From Methanobrevibacter sp. (lineage in GTDB: Archaea > Methanobacteriota > Methanobacteria > Methanobacteriales > Methanobacteriaceae), in contig JAISIQ010000131.1 in NCBI GenBank assembly GCA_031261945.1, positions 1 to 7,927 of the forward strand: a DNA stretch of 7,927 nt, written 5' to 3'. Below, in pieces: positions 1-5,666 of the stretch. The translations under genes were made by a program, and so were the position numbers. Every line of letters starts with the position of its first letter. Positions within the stretch are counted from its first letter, which is position 1. The notes beneath the pieces were generated by a model. The model was not told where the DNA came from, did not search any database, and worked only from the letters and a program-made list of their open reading frames with translations.

Positions 1-1396
1 AGACCAAGAATCATCCAAATGATTAATCTTTCCCAAGTAGGGACAGGAAGTGCTATCATTTGAGCTAAACAAATAGCTATTCCTAAAATTGGAACTAATG
101 GCATTAATGGAACTTTAAAACCTCTTTTTAAGTTTGGTTTAGTTTTTCTAAGGATTATGACTGCTGCTGAAACAAGAGTAAATGCAAGTAATGTTCCAAT
201 GGATGTAAGTTCATTTAAAAATGATAATGGTAGTATTCCTGCAAGTATCATTCCAAATATTGCTAAAATAATTGTTGCATTGTATGGAGTTTTATTCTTT
301 TTACCTACTTTAGATAAAAATTTTGGAAGAAGTCCATCTTTAGATATTGAGTATAAAATTCTGGTTAAACCCATACAAAATACTAAAATTACGGAGGTTA
401 TACCAAAAATAGCTCCAATATCAACTATTATATTTAACCAAGTAAAATTCGCACCCATTGTTTCAATTGCTATTGAAATTGGAGCAGTAACATCTAATTG
501 GGTGTATGGAACCATTCCAGTAAGAATTGCAGAAACAATAACATATAAAATTGTGCAAATAGCAAGAGATGCTATAATAGCTATTGGAATATTCTTTTTA
601 GGGTTTTTAGTTTCTTGTGCAAATGTTGAAAGAGCATCAAATCCAATATATGAGAAGAATACTAATCCTGCACCAGTTAAAATTCCAGAAAGACCAAATT
701 GTCCAAAAACACCAGTGTTTGGTGGTATGTATGGAATCCAATTTCCTGGATTTATGTAGGATATTCCAAACCCAATAAATAAGAAAATAATTAATAATTT
801 AGTTATGACAATAATAGTATTAAATAAATTAGATTCTTTAAGTCCTTTTGCAACTATAATTCCAATAACAGCAATTATAAACATTGCAGGTAAATTAATT
901 AAACTTCCACTAAGTTCTAAGCCTCCAGCTTGACTAAACATTAAAGGGGAATTCATTAAATATGCTGGTAGATGAATACCAATGTTTTGTAAAATTTGAT
1001 TAAAATATCCAGACCAACCAACAGCAACAGTAGATAAGCAGAATAGATATTCTAAAATCAAATCCCAACCTATTATCCAAGCAAATATTTCACCAATGGT
1101 CATATAAGAATATGAGTAAGCACTTCCAGATATTGGTGTTATCGATGTGAATTCTGCATAACTTAAACCTGCTAAAACACAACTAATAGCTGAAATTATA
1201 AATGAAATTGTTATTGCAGGACCTGCATGATTAGCAGCCACAGTTCAGTTATTACAAATATTCCACTTCCAATTATCACCCCAATACCAAGAATAATAAC
1301 ACTAATGAGAGGTAATTCTCGTGATAATTCATTATTATTTTCTATTTCTGAGGATATTTGAGTTATTGACTTTTTTCTAAATAAATTCTTCCACAT
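1..1396 (-). pseudogene. APC-family amino-acid permease (CAT/YfnA-like), frameshifted, 3' end outside window
   Basis: Polytopic inner-membrane transporter of the amino acid-polyamine-organocation superfamily. Such proteins import amino acids by proton symport or exchange; the substrate cannot be read from sequence. On the minus strand the ATG at 1396 follows AGGAAAAGA and opens a cytosolic N-terminus, then helix 1 with GIGVIIGSGIFVIT, the unwound substrate-binding segment. At about 1244-1247 one base is missing and this frame stops at 1211. In the next frame the protein continues without a stop to the window edge: AGPAITISFIISAISCVLAG, YAEF, GSAYSYSYMTIGEIFAWIIG, FFSYIGFDALSTFAQETKNP and ILTGMVPY are all typical of CAT/YfnA permeases. 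About 465 codons are visible, so little of the C-terminus is missing. The long plus-strand frame at 157-759 is its shadow. Either a recent pseudogene or a sequencing error; family assignment is firm. Confidence 0.88.
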
Positions 1397-1477
1397 CAAA
1401 TCTTTTCCTTAAAATAATTAGTATTTAATTAATAGTTGCTTTATTATTTGCTTATTAATTGATTTTAATAAAGTTTA

Positions 1478-1488
1478 ATTTATATATG
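1478..1488 (-). promoter_or_regulatory. Possible TATA box for the permease gene
   Basis: Read on the minus strand this is CATATATAAAT, a reasonable archaeal TATA element about 85 bases before the permease ATG at 1396. It would give a leader of roughly 60 bases. In DNA this AT-rich, such matches are common, so support is weak. Confidence 0.3.
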
Positions 1489-1561
1489 ATTTTTTATGTT
1501 ATGGTTTTTATGGTTTTTATTATATTTAAAATTTTTTTATTAAATTCTTTTTTTAATATAT

Positions 1562-1687
1562 CTATGTATAATTGTTATATATTTCATTATTTATAGAATA
1601 TGCTTCTCTTCTTTTGCCAATAATTTTAAATTCAATGTTTTTATACATATCTATTGCTTTTTTGTTGAAATCAATAGCATATAACAT
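1562..1687 (-). pseudogene. Remnant of a GNAT-family N-acetyltransferase (C-terminal 42 codons)
   Basis: On the minus strand, from ATG at 1687 to TAG at 1564-1562, the frame reads NKKAIDMYKNIEFKIIGKRR and then EAYSINNEIYNNYT. This fits the C-terminal end of RimI-like and related GNAT acetyltransferases: the N..A..lYek.GF segment (strand 6 and helix 4 of the fold), followed by G.R..a..iN.eyyd.y. The usual Gly-Phe is Glu-Phe here. GNAT proteins are normally 140-180 residues and bind acetyl-CoA through an R/Q-x-x-G-x-G/A loop that is absent here. The frame is closed by a stop at 1711-1709, so the N-terminal three quarters is gone. No function is expected. The family call rests on motif similarity judged by eye. 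Confidence 0.5.
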
Positions 1688-1860
1688 AATTAATATAATT
1701 AATATTGTTTAATATAATAACTCTAATAACAGCTAACTCTAATAACAAATTATATAATTGATAAAAATAATAATAGTATTATACATAATCAAGAATGTGA
1801 TGAAGATAAAGCATTTGAAACAGCTTTAAAAGGAAGATAGCTTGGTAATACTCTTGTTTT

Positions 1861-2013
1861 TTGGATATTGTAGATAATAAGTCTTCTCTCATCGAAATTC
1901 GTTGCAAAAAATGTGGAAAAGTCTTTAAATTAAATAAAAAGAAAAATTATTCTATGGATTGTTCTATGGGTTATTCTATGGATTGGTGTATGGATTATGA
2001 CTATGGTGGATAA
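1861..2013 (+). CDS. Small CxxC ORF with repeated tail; possibly a gene fragment
   Basis: A 50-codon frame starting at TTG (no ATG is available) and ending at TAA 2011-2013. Residues 11-24 read IEIRCKKCGKVFKL, with one CxxC pair (residues 15 and 18) as in zinc-ribbon or Com-like proteins. Only one convincing half of a metal site is present, although two more Cys residues occur in the tail. Residues 31-46 are four copies of a four-residue unit (SMDC, SMGY, SMDW, CMDY) encoded by a 12-bp tandem repeat kept in frame, then DYGG. No convincing ribosome binding site precedes the TTG: a GGTAA at 1844-1848 is too far away. It may be the 3' end of a broken gene whose earlier part survives in another frame up to 1840. 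Function unknown. Confidence 0.35.
   Translation: MDIVDNKSSLIEIRCKKCGKVFKLNKKKNYSMDCSMGYSMDWCMDYDYGG
1951..1998 (+). repeat. 12-bp minisatellite, four copies
   Basis: Four head-to-tail units of 12 bp: TCTATGGATTGT, TCTATGGGTTAT, TCTATGGATTGG and TGTATGGATTAT. They stay in the reading frame of the surrounding small ORF and differ by one to four substitutions. This is a short slipped-strand expansion. Confidence 0.8.
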
Positions 2014-2034
2014 TAGCTATTAATTAATAGTTAT
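2013..2034. repeat. Near-perfect 22-bp palindrome before the polymerase-subunit gene
   Basis: Arms ATAGCTATTAA (2013-2023) and TTAATAGTTAT (2024-2034) pair at 10 of 11 positions, the exception being G2016 against T2031. The right arm overlaps the first copy of a 15-bp direct repeat, AATTAATAGTTATGT, at 2022-2036 and 2038-2052. It could be a dimeric-regulator operator, or chance in AT-rich DNA. Confidence 0.5.
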
Positions 2035-2052
2035 GTAAATTAATAGTTATGT

Positions 2053-2058
2053 GGGTAA
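2053..2058 (+). promoter_or_regulatory. Ribosome binding site deciding the PolB small-subunit start
   Basis: GGGTAA lies about five to six bases before the ATG at 2063, the same geometry as the GGTGAA before the ATGs of S8e and HypE in this window. This favours 2063 over the in-frame GTG at 2051, which has no such motif in front. Confidence 0.55.
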
Positions 2059-2062
2059 TTTA

Positions 2063-2746
2063 ATGGAAAATACAGCTATAAAACAAGAAGAAATTGAGAA
2101 AGTAATAAAAACTCATGTTGATCTCTTTTTAGATGATATTAATACTAACCTTCCTGAAAGTATGGAGTTAGAGTATGAAGGATTTTATAGGAGAGGATTC
2201 TTTGTAACTAAAAAAAGATATGCTGTTATTGAAGATGGAACTATAATAGCTAAAGGTCTTGAACTTGTAAGAAGAGATTGGGCTCCAATAGCTAAAGACA
2301 CTCAGCAAGATATTTTAATGGCTATATTAAAAGAGGGGGATGTTGAAAAAGCTGTAGAAATCATTATTAAATCTATCAAAAGGATTCGTACTGGTGAAAT
2401 TCCAATAAAAGAACTAAGAATTCATACTCAAATTACAAAAAAATTATCAGATTATAAACAAATTGGTCCTCATGTTGTAGCTGCTCAAAAATTAGAGAAA
2501 AAAGGATTAAAAATAGCTAGAGGGACCATAATTGAATATATTATTATAAAAGGAAAAGGGTCTATAAGTCAAAGAGCTGTACCTTATGAAGATGCTGAAG
2601 GACAAGTCTATGATCAAGATTATTATATTAATCATCAACTTCTTCCAGCTGTTTCAAGAATAATGAAACCTTTAGGTTATGATAAAGATAAATTAAATGA
2701 ATTATCTCAAAACGAAAGACAACAAAGTTTAGATGATTTCTTTTGA
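2063..2746 (+). CDS. DNA polymerase B (PolB), small C-terminal subunit of a split enzyme
   Basis: This 227-residue protein is the thumb and end of the palm of a family B replicative DNA polymerase. In Methanobacteriales PolB is encoded as two separate genes (for M. thermautotrophicus, a large polypeptide of about 590 residues and a small one of about 220), so the length fits. Visible marks are the conserved KKRY (residues 50-53) that contacts template-primer DNA, then [18 protein letters not shown] (65-82), the thumb block [15 protein letters not shown] (117-131), VVAAQKL (138-144), and [15 protein letters not shown] (187-201). The catalytic Asp motifs DxxSLYPS and YGDTDS and the exonuclease must lie in the large subunit, which is not in this window. 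The protein ends in QQSLDDFF (220-227), a PIP box for the PCNA clamp. ATG 2063 is chosen because GGGTAA precedes it. No linked replication genes are present. Confidence 0.93.
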   Translation: MENTAIKQEEIEKVIKTHVDLFLDDINTNLPESMELEYEGFYRRGFFVTKKRYAVIEDGTIIAKGLELVRRDWAPIAKDTQQDILMAILKEGDVEKAVEIIIKSIKRIRTGEIPIKELRIHTQITKKLSDYKQIGPHVVAAQKLEKKGLKIARGTIIEYIIIKGKGSISQRAVPYEDAEGQVYDQDYYINHQLLPAVSRIMKPLGYDKDKLNELSQNERQQSLDDFF

Positions 2747-3053
2747 TTATTTTTAATTTTTAATATTATTATTAAATATATTATTATTATTATTACTATT
2801 ACCATTATTATTACTAGCATTATTACTATTATTACTAATTATTATTTTATTCATTGTTAATATTATTAATATTATTAGTATCATTATTGATATTATATTA
2901 ATAATAATCATAATTAATAAAAATAATTATAAATATTAGGATAAATAAAATTAATAATATTGAAATATAAATTATAAATATGTTGTAAATGGGTTAATTG
3001 TAAATATAATTTAAGATACAATTAATCATGTTGGTTAATTATTTGGTGTAAAA
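2747..3053. other. AT-rich spacer with ATT-type simple repeats
   Basis: No gene is visible in these 307 bases. About 2755-2930 is a degenerate trinucleotide tract of ATT/ACT/AAT units with almost no other content. The last 60 bases hold the promoter region of the HAD gene, including a perfect 9-bp inverted repeat (2994-3002 and 3017-3025). No terminator hairpin is evident after the polymerase gene. Confidence 0.7.
2994..3025. promoter_or_regulatory. Inverted repeat around a possible TATA box of the HAD gene
   Basis: TTAATTGTA (2994-3002) and TACAATTAA (3017-3025) are perfect reverse complements separated by 14 bases that include TAAATATAAT (3001-3010), a candidate TATA element. A start about 25 bases downstream would leave a short leader containing GGTG at 3045-3048. 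This arrangement suits an operator for a dimeric regulator. A further half-site-like GGTTAATT lies at 3033-3040. Evidence is pattern only. Confidence 0.3.
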
Positions 3054-3734
3054 ATGGATAAAGCAGTTTTTTTCGATGTAGATGATACTTTATTAGATAC
3101 TTCAAGCTTTGCAGAGTTAGCTAGAAAAGCAGCCATTGATTTAATGGTTGAAAATGGTCTGCCTTTGGATAATGAGGGGGCTTATAAATTATTAAAAGAA
3201 ATAGTATCTCAAAAAGGATCTAATTATCATAAACATTTCAATGTTTTGACAAAAACTGTTTGTGGGGAAGAAAATCCTCTTTTAATAGCTTTAGGAATGG
3301 TCACATATCATAATGTTAAGTTTTCTCTCCTTAGGCCATTTCCAAGAACAACGGAAATATTAATATATCTTAAAAGTAAAGGATATCGTTTAGCTGTTAT
3401 TTCTAATGGATTAACTATTAAGCAATGGGAAAAGTTAGTTAGATTAAATTTACATTATTTTTTTGATGAAATTATAACTTCCGAAGAAGTGGGCTTTGAA
3501 AAGCCAAATAAGAGAATATTTGAAGAAGCTCTTGATAAAATGGGATGTAAAGCTGAAAGGAGTATTATGGTAGGCAATAAATTTGAAGTAGATACTTTAG
3601 GTGCTGTAAATACTGGGATGTCAGCTATTTTAGTAAATTCAAATATATCTGAACAAGAAAAACAAAAAATAAAAGATGAAAATCTTGATATTACTGTTAT
3701 TGGTAATATTGGAGATTTAGATACTATATTATAA
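3054..3734 (+). CDS. HAD-superfamily hydrolase, TIGR02253-like (archaeal phosphatase)
   Basis: A soluble cytosolic phosphatase of HAD subfamily IA, resembling the archaeal TIGR02253 group (related to phosphoglycolate and small sugar-phosphate phosphatases). The true substrate cannot be told. Motif I is FFDVDDTLLDT (6-16) with nucleophile D8 and acid/base D10. A helical cap spans about 16-92. Motif II is AVISNG (114-119) with S117. Motif III is the Lys in FEKPNKRIF (K150). Motif IV is MVGNKFEVDTLGA (172-184), where the usual first Asp of GDxxxxD is Asn (N175) while D180 is kept. That Asp normally helps bind Mg2+, so activity may be altered. The ATG has GGTG (3045-3048) five bases before it, and 226 residues is a normal length. 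The upstream polymerase gene is 307 bp away, so it is probably transcribed alone. Confidence 0.87.
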   Translation: MDKAVFFDVDDTLLDTSSFAELARKAAIDLMVENGLPLDNEGAYKLLKEIVSQKGSNYHKHFNVLTKTVCGEENPLLIALGMVTYHNVKFSLLRPFPRTTEILIYLKSKGYRLAVISNGLTIKQWEKLVRLNLHYFFDEIITSEEVGFEKPNKRIFEEALDKMGCKAERSIMVGNKFEVDTLGAVNTGMSAILVNSNISEQEKQKIKDENLDITVIGNIGDLDTIL

Positions 3735-3754
3735 CTATTACTCTATAATATTAT

Positions 3755-3778
3755 ATTATATTTTTATATTTTTAATAT
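3755..3778 (+). terminator. T-rich tract after the HAD gene, possible archaeal terminator
   Basis: Just past the TAA (3732-3734) is a run with two T5 blocks (ATATTTTTATATTTTTAATA). Archaeal termination often needs only a T-rich stretch on the coding strand. There is no strong hairpin, so this is a weak call. Confidence 0.3.
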
Positions 3779-3843
3779 GTATATAACTAAATTTAATAAT
3801 AAAATAAGAATAATCCTGATTAAGAATTTATGAGTGTGCTTAG

Positions 3844-4167
3844 ATGAGTGAAGAACCAGAAATTATAGAAAAATTATTAAAAGTAGGAAATGAGTCAGAA
3901 TCTAAAGGTCTTTCTGATGGACAAATTGAAGCCATTAATGAATTAGTTTTAAGTGGATTATTGTCTAGTGAATTAGTTGATGTATTAATAGGAATTCAAT
4001 TTCAAAGAGTTTCTCTTGGAACTAAAAAAGAATTAGAAGATGGAAAATTAAATGAAAATACAGAATCAGCAGTTGAAAATCTAACTCAGCTATTAATGAT
4101 GAAGTTTGATAATGAAAATCAAGGTTTAGATGAAGAAGCTATTGAAATTGGTCATTTTAATATTTAA
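3844..4167 (+). CDS. Acidic 107-aa protein of unknown function
   Basis: I do not recognise this protein. It is rich in Glu, Asp, Leu and Asn and low in basic residues, so it should be strongly acidic, soluble and cytosolic. It has no signal peptide, membrane segment, Cys or obvious catalytic motif. Residues 1-55 look like two amphipathic helices (IIEKLLKVGNE, then QIEAINELVLSGLLSSELVDVLIGIQFQ). A middle stretch, LGTKKELEDGKLNENTESA, is hydrophilic, and residues 76-90 (VENLTQLLMMKFDNE) look helical again. Helical bundles of this kind often bind partner proteins, but that is only a guess. The ATG follows GAGTGTG (3833-3839), a weak ribosome binding site. The codon and base use match the neighbours, which supports a real gene. 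It lies 109 bp after the HAD gene. Confidence 0.72.
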   Translation: MSEEPEIIEKLLKVGNESESKGLSDGQIEAINELVLSGLLSSELVDVLIGIQFQRVSLGTKKELEDGKLNENTESAVENLTQLLMMKFDNENQGLDEEAIEIGHFNI

Positions 4168-4219
4168 TTTCAATATTTTGTTCTTAATTTAAGTTGTATA
4201 TTTTAAATGTATTGATAAA

Positions 4220-4227
4220 TTTTATAT
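4220..4227 (+). promoter_or_regulatory. Possible TATA box for the structured leader and membrane-protein gene
   Basis: TTTTATAT, in the context AAATTTTATATTATT, resembles an archaeal TATA element. Initiation about 25 bases downstream would fall near 4250, just before the first hairpin of the structured element that starts at 4254. This spacing is the main reason to list it. Confidence 0.35.
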
Positions 4228-4253
4228 TATTAATTTTTGTATTAAGTAAAAAT

Positions 4254-4351
4254 TTCTATCTGATTTGGTTTTAATTTTGATAGAACTTTTTGATCAAACT
4301 TTTGTTCACGAAGTGAACTTAGGGAACAAAGTTCCCGTTTTTAAAAGTTTG
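4254..4351 (+). ncRNA. Candidate structured leader RNA (hairpin plus three-way junction)
   Basis: Four perfect pairings nest in 98 bases of otherwise AT-rich DNA. Stem A is TTCTATC (4254-4260) with GATAGAA (4279-4285). Outer stem B is CAAACTTTT (4295-4303) with AAAAGTTTG (4343-4351). Inside B lie hairpin C, GTTCAC-GAA-GTGAAC (4304-4318), and hairpin D, GGGAAC-AAA-GTTCCC (4322-4336), followed by GTTTTT. The element ends 24 bases before the ATG of the membrane-protein gene and 11 before its ribosome binding site. It could be a cis-regulatory leader, a terminator (hairpin D plus GTTTTT resembles one), or a small dispersed palindromic repeat. The pairings are seen directly; the RNA role is inferred. 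Confidence 0.5.
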
Positions 4352-4375
4352 TTTTTATCATAGGTGGAGTAAAAA

Positions 4376-4807
4376 ATGAGTGAAGAATATGTAAAAAAAA
4401 TAAGACATTCAAAAATAGTTATAATCTTAGGAATATTGATTTTAATTGTTAGTAATATATTTTTATTGTTAAATTATACATTTACTGAAGATGGTTTTTG
4501 GATTAGAGTGTTAAATTATGTTGGAGCATTTCTCTTTGTATTTGGATTAGTTAGATGGTACATGATTAAAAGAAACCCTGCTTTAGTTGAATCTAATGAA
4601 ACTACAGAACTTGATAAAAGAAAATCAATTATAAGAGGCCAAGCTGCTTATTTAACATTGGTCATTTCAACCATAGTTTTAGCTTTAATGAATGTAATTT
4701 TTATATATTTAGATTATTTAATACCATTATATTTGAGTTTAGGTTTAATGTTTGGGCAATGTATTATTTATATAGTTTTAATATGGCACTATGGTAAAAA
4801 ATTATAA
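4376..4807 (+). CDS. Four-helix membrane protein of unknown function
   Basis: I do not recognise a family. The 143 residues predict four transmembrane helices: about 13-33 (KIVIILGILILIVSNIFLLL), 41-61, 91-111 and 115-137. A basic N-terminus (KKIRHSK) and a C-terminal GKKL suggest both ends are cytosolic. The loop between helices 2 and 3 (about 62-90: MIKRNPALVESNETTELDKRK) is hydrophilic and should also be cytosolic. There is no catalytic motif and one Cys (129, inside a helix). The start is secure: AGGTGGAG (4362-4369) precedes ATG by about seven bases, the strongest ribosome binding site in the window. The gene is preceded by the structured element at 4254-4351 and followed by a long hairpin at 4816-4859, so it seems to be a single-gene transcription unit. 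Confidence 0.8.
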   Translation: MSEEYVKKIRHSKIVIILGILILIVSNIFLLLNYTFTEDGFWIRVLNYVGAFLFVFGLVRWYMIKRNPALVESNETTELDKRKSIIRGQAAYLTLVISTIVLALMNVIFIYLDYLIPLYLSLGLMFGQCIIYIVLIWHYGKKL

Positions 4808-4815
4808 AAATTTAG

Positions 4816-4859
4816 ACTCATAACCATTTCAGGGTTCTTATTCTGATATGGTTTTGAGT
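4816..4859 (+). terminator. Long hairpin after the membrane-protein gene, probable terminator or 3' UTR structure
   Basis: ACTCA (4816-4820) pairs with TGAGT (4855-4859), AACCAT (4822-4827) with ATGGTT (4848-4853), and TCAG (4829-4832) with CTGA (4843-4846). T-T mismatches separate the blocks, with a 10-base loop. ATTTTATC follows. It begins eight bases after the stop codon. Fifteen paired positions in such AT-rich DNA is unlikely by chance. Confidence 0.6.
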
Positions 4860-4957
4860 ATTTTATCATATGTTTTAATCTACAATGAAATTTAAATTTA
4901 GCAGAAAAGTTTTTGACAGAGATACTATATAAAATACTATATAAAATAAACTATAAC

Positions 4958-4965
4958 TTTATATA
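4958..4965 (+). promoter_or_regulatory. Candidate TATA box upstream of S8e
   Basis: TTTATATA is the best match to the archaeal TATA consensus in this gap. If it drives S8e, the leader is about 235 bases, which is long. A closer alternative is AATTTATAATAG at 5095-5106. Which one is used cannot be decided from sequence. Confidence 0.3.
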
Positions 4966-5168
4966 TTATAAAATCTAATATTTTGTTATCATATTTAATA
5001 AGGATATAAAACTTATTTTATAAGATTTAAGATTCATAAAATTTAAGATTATAAATATTCATATTTTATAGAACTCTTTTTTATTAATATAATAAATTTA
5101 TAATAGTAATATTTATTAATAGTAATAAAAATTAATATAATAAAAATAATAAAAAATAAAAATAATAA

Positions 5169-5211
5169 AATAATCTATCTAAGATTATTGATTTAAAATT
5201 ATAAAGATTAT
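5169..5211 (+). promoter_or_regulatory. Two mutually exclusive hairpins before the S8e ribosome binding site
   Basis: AATAATCT (5169-5176) pairs perfectly with AGATTATT (5182-5189) across a five-base loop. Its last seven bases (5170-5176) can instead pair with AGATTAT at 5205-5211, which directly abuts the AAGGTG ribosome binding site (5212-5217). The two folds cannot coexist. This could serve translational control of a ribosomal protein, but the stems are AT-rich and may be weak. Confidence 0.35.
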
Positions 5212-5222
5212 AAGGTGAAATA

Positions 5223-5606
5223 ATGGCAATATCACAAGGAAAATCCACAAGAAAATTAACTGGTGGAAGATACATCGCAAATAGAGGTAAAAGGAAAGCT
5301 GAACTTGGAAGAGAACCTGCAGATACTAGGTTAGATGAAAAGAGACTTAGAAAAATCAGAACTCGTGGAGGAAATGAAAAATTACGTTTAGCTGGAGAAA
5401 ACAAGATTAATTTAGTTAATCCTGATTCTAACAAAGCAGAAAAAGTAGATATCATTACTGTGCTTGAAAATGCGGCAAACCCCAATTATGTAAGAAGAAA
5501 CATCATCACTAAAGGAGCTATTGTAGAAACCAGTTCAGGAAAAGCAAGAGTAACTTCCAGACCTGGACAAGATGGCGTCATCAACGGTGTTTTAATTAAA
5601 GAATAG
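5223..5606 (+). CDS. rps8e: 30S ribosomal protein S8e
   Basis: A structural protein of the small ribosomal subunit, of the archaeal/eukaryotic S8e family and absent from bacteria. The 127-residue length is typical for archaea, whose S8e lacks the insertions of the eukaryotic form. The family signature is the N-terminal [15 protein letters not shown] (3-17), followed by the basic stretch [18 protein letters not shown] (20-37) and [12 protein letters not shown] (45-56). The C-terminal half includes [20 protein letters not shown] (81-100), then [20 protein letters not shown] (105-124), as in other archaeal S8e. It is rich in Lys and Arg, as expected of an rRNA-binding protein. ATG is preceded by AAGGTGAAATA, a canonical ribosome binding site. 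The gene stands alone here, with long AT-rich gaps on both sides. The minus-strand frame across its 5' half is a shadow. Confidence 0.97.
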   Translation: MAISQGKSTRKLTGGRYIANRGKRKAELGREPADTRLDEKRLRKIRTRGGNEKLRLAGENKINLVNPDSNKAEKVDIITVLENAANPNYVRRNIITKGAIVETSSGKARVTSRPGQDGVINGVLIKE

Positions 5607-5626
5607 CTATATTTTAAAAATAGCTA
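5604..5626 (+). terminator. Hairpin overlapping the S8e stop codon
   Basis: TAGCTAT (5604-5610) and ATAGCTA (5620-5626) form a perfect 7-bp stem with a nine-base loop. The left arm starts with the TAG stop itself. T-rich DNA follows (CTTATTTTAATATTTATT). This is a plausible termination or 3'-end structure. Confidence 0.45.
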
Positions 5627-5666
5627 ATTCTATCTTATTTTAATATTTATTTAATATTCTTATATT

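Larger units (their letters stand above)
1400..2050. other. Intergenic region with decayed gene remnants
   Basis: This 651-bp stretch separates the divergently transcribed permease and polymerase-subunit genes. It has no intact gene of normal length. It holds a GNAT C-terminal remnant on the minus strand (1562-1687), a short zinc-ribbon-like ORF on the plus strand (1861-2013), and an ORF tail ending at the TAG at 1838-1840 (NQECDEDKAFETALKGR) in another frame. It also holds a 14-bp direct repeat (1718-1731 and 1734-1747, TAACTCTAATAACA) and a palindrome and direct repeat just before the polymerase gene. The mix of partial reading frames suggests old genes being lost. Confidence 0.6.
4808..5222. 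other. AT-rich region between membrane-protein gene and S8e
   Basis: The 415-bp gap holds no gene. It contains the hairpin at 4816-4859, a 12-bp tandem duplication ATACTATATAAA (4922-4945), TTTATATA (4958-4965), two copies of ATTTAAGATT near 5024-5050, an A/T-only stretch at about 5090-5170, and the hairpins before S8e (5169-5211). Confidence 0.6.

Noticed and set aside
157..759. Open 200-codon plus-strand frame
   Set aside because: It is the antisense shadow of the permease on the minus strand, whose translation matches the CAT/YfnA family throughout.
1797..1803. GTGATGA resembling a C box of a C/D guide RNA
   Set aside because: No D box (CTGA) at a suitable distance and no internal D'/C' pair, so there is no guide RNA.
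2051..2062. GTG at 2051 as start of the PolB subunit
   Set aside because: The ATG at 2063 has a GGT-type site at the spacing used by neighbouring genes, while the GTG has none in front.
2755..2930. ATT-rich tract as a replication origin
   Set aside because: It is simple sequence without origin recognition box-like repeats, and no cdc6 gene is nearby.
5132..5485. Open minus-strand frame of 117 codons
   Set aside because: It overlaps the first two thirds of the unmistakable S8e gene and runs into A/T-only DNA.
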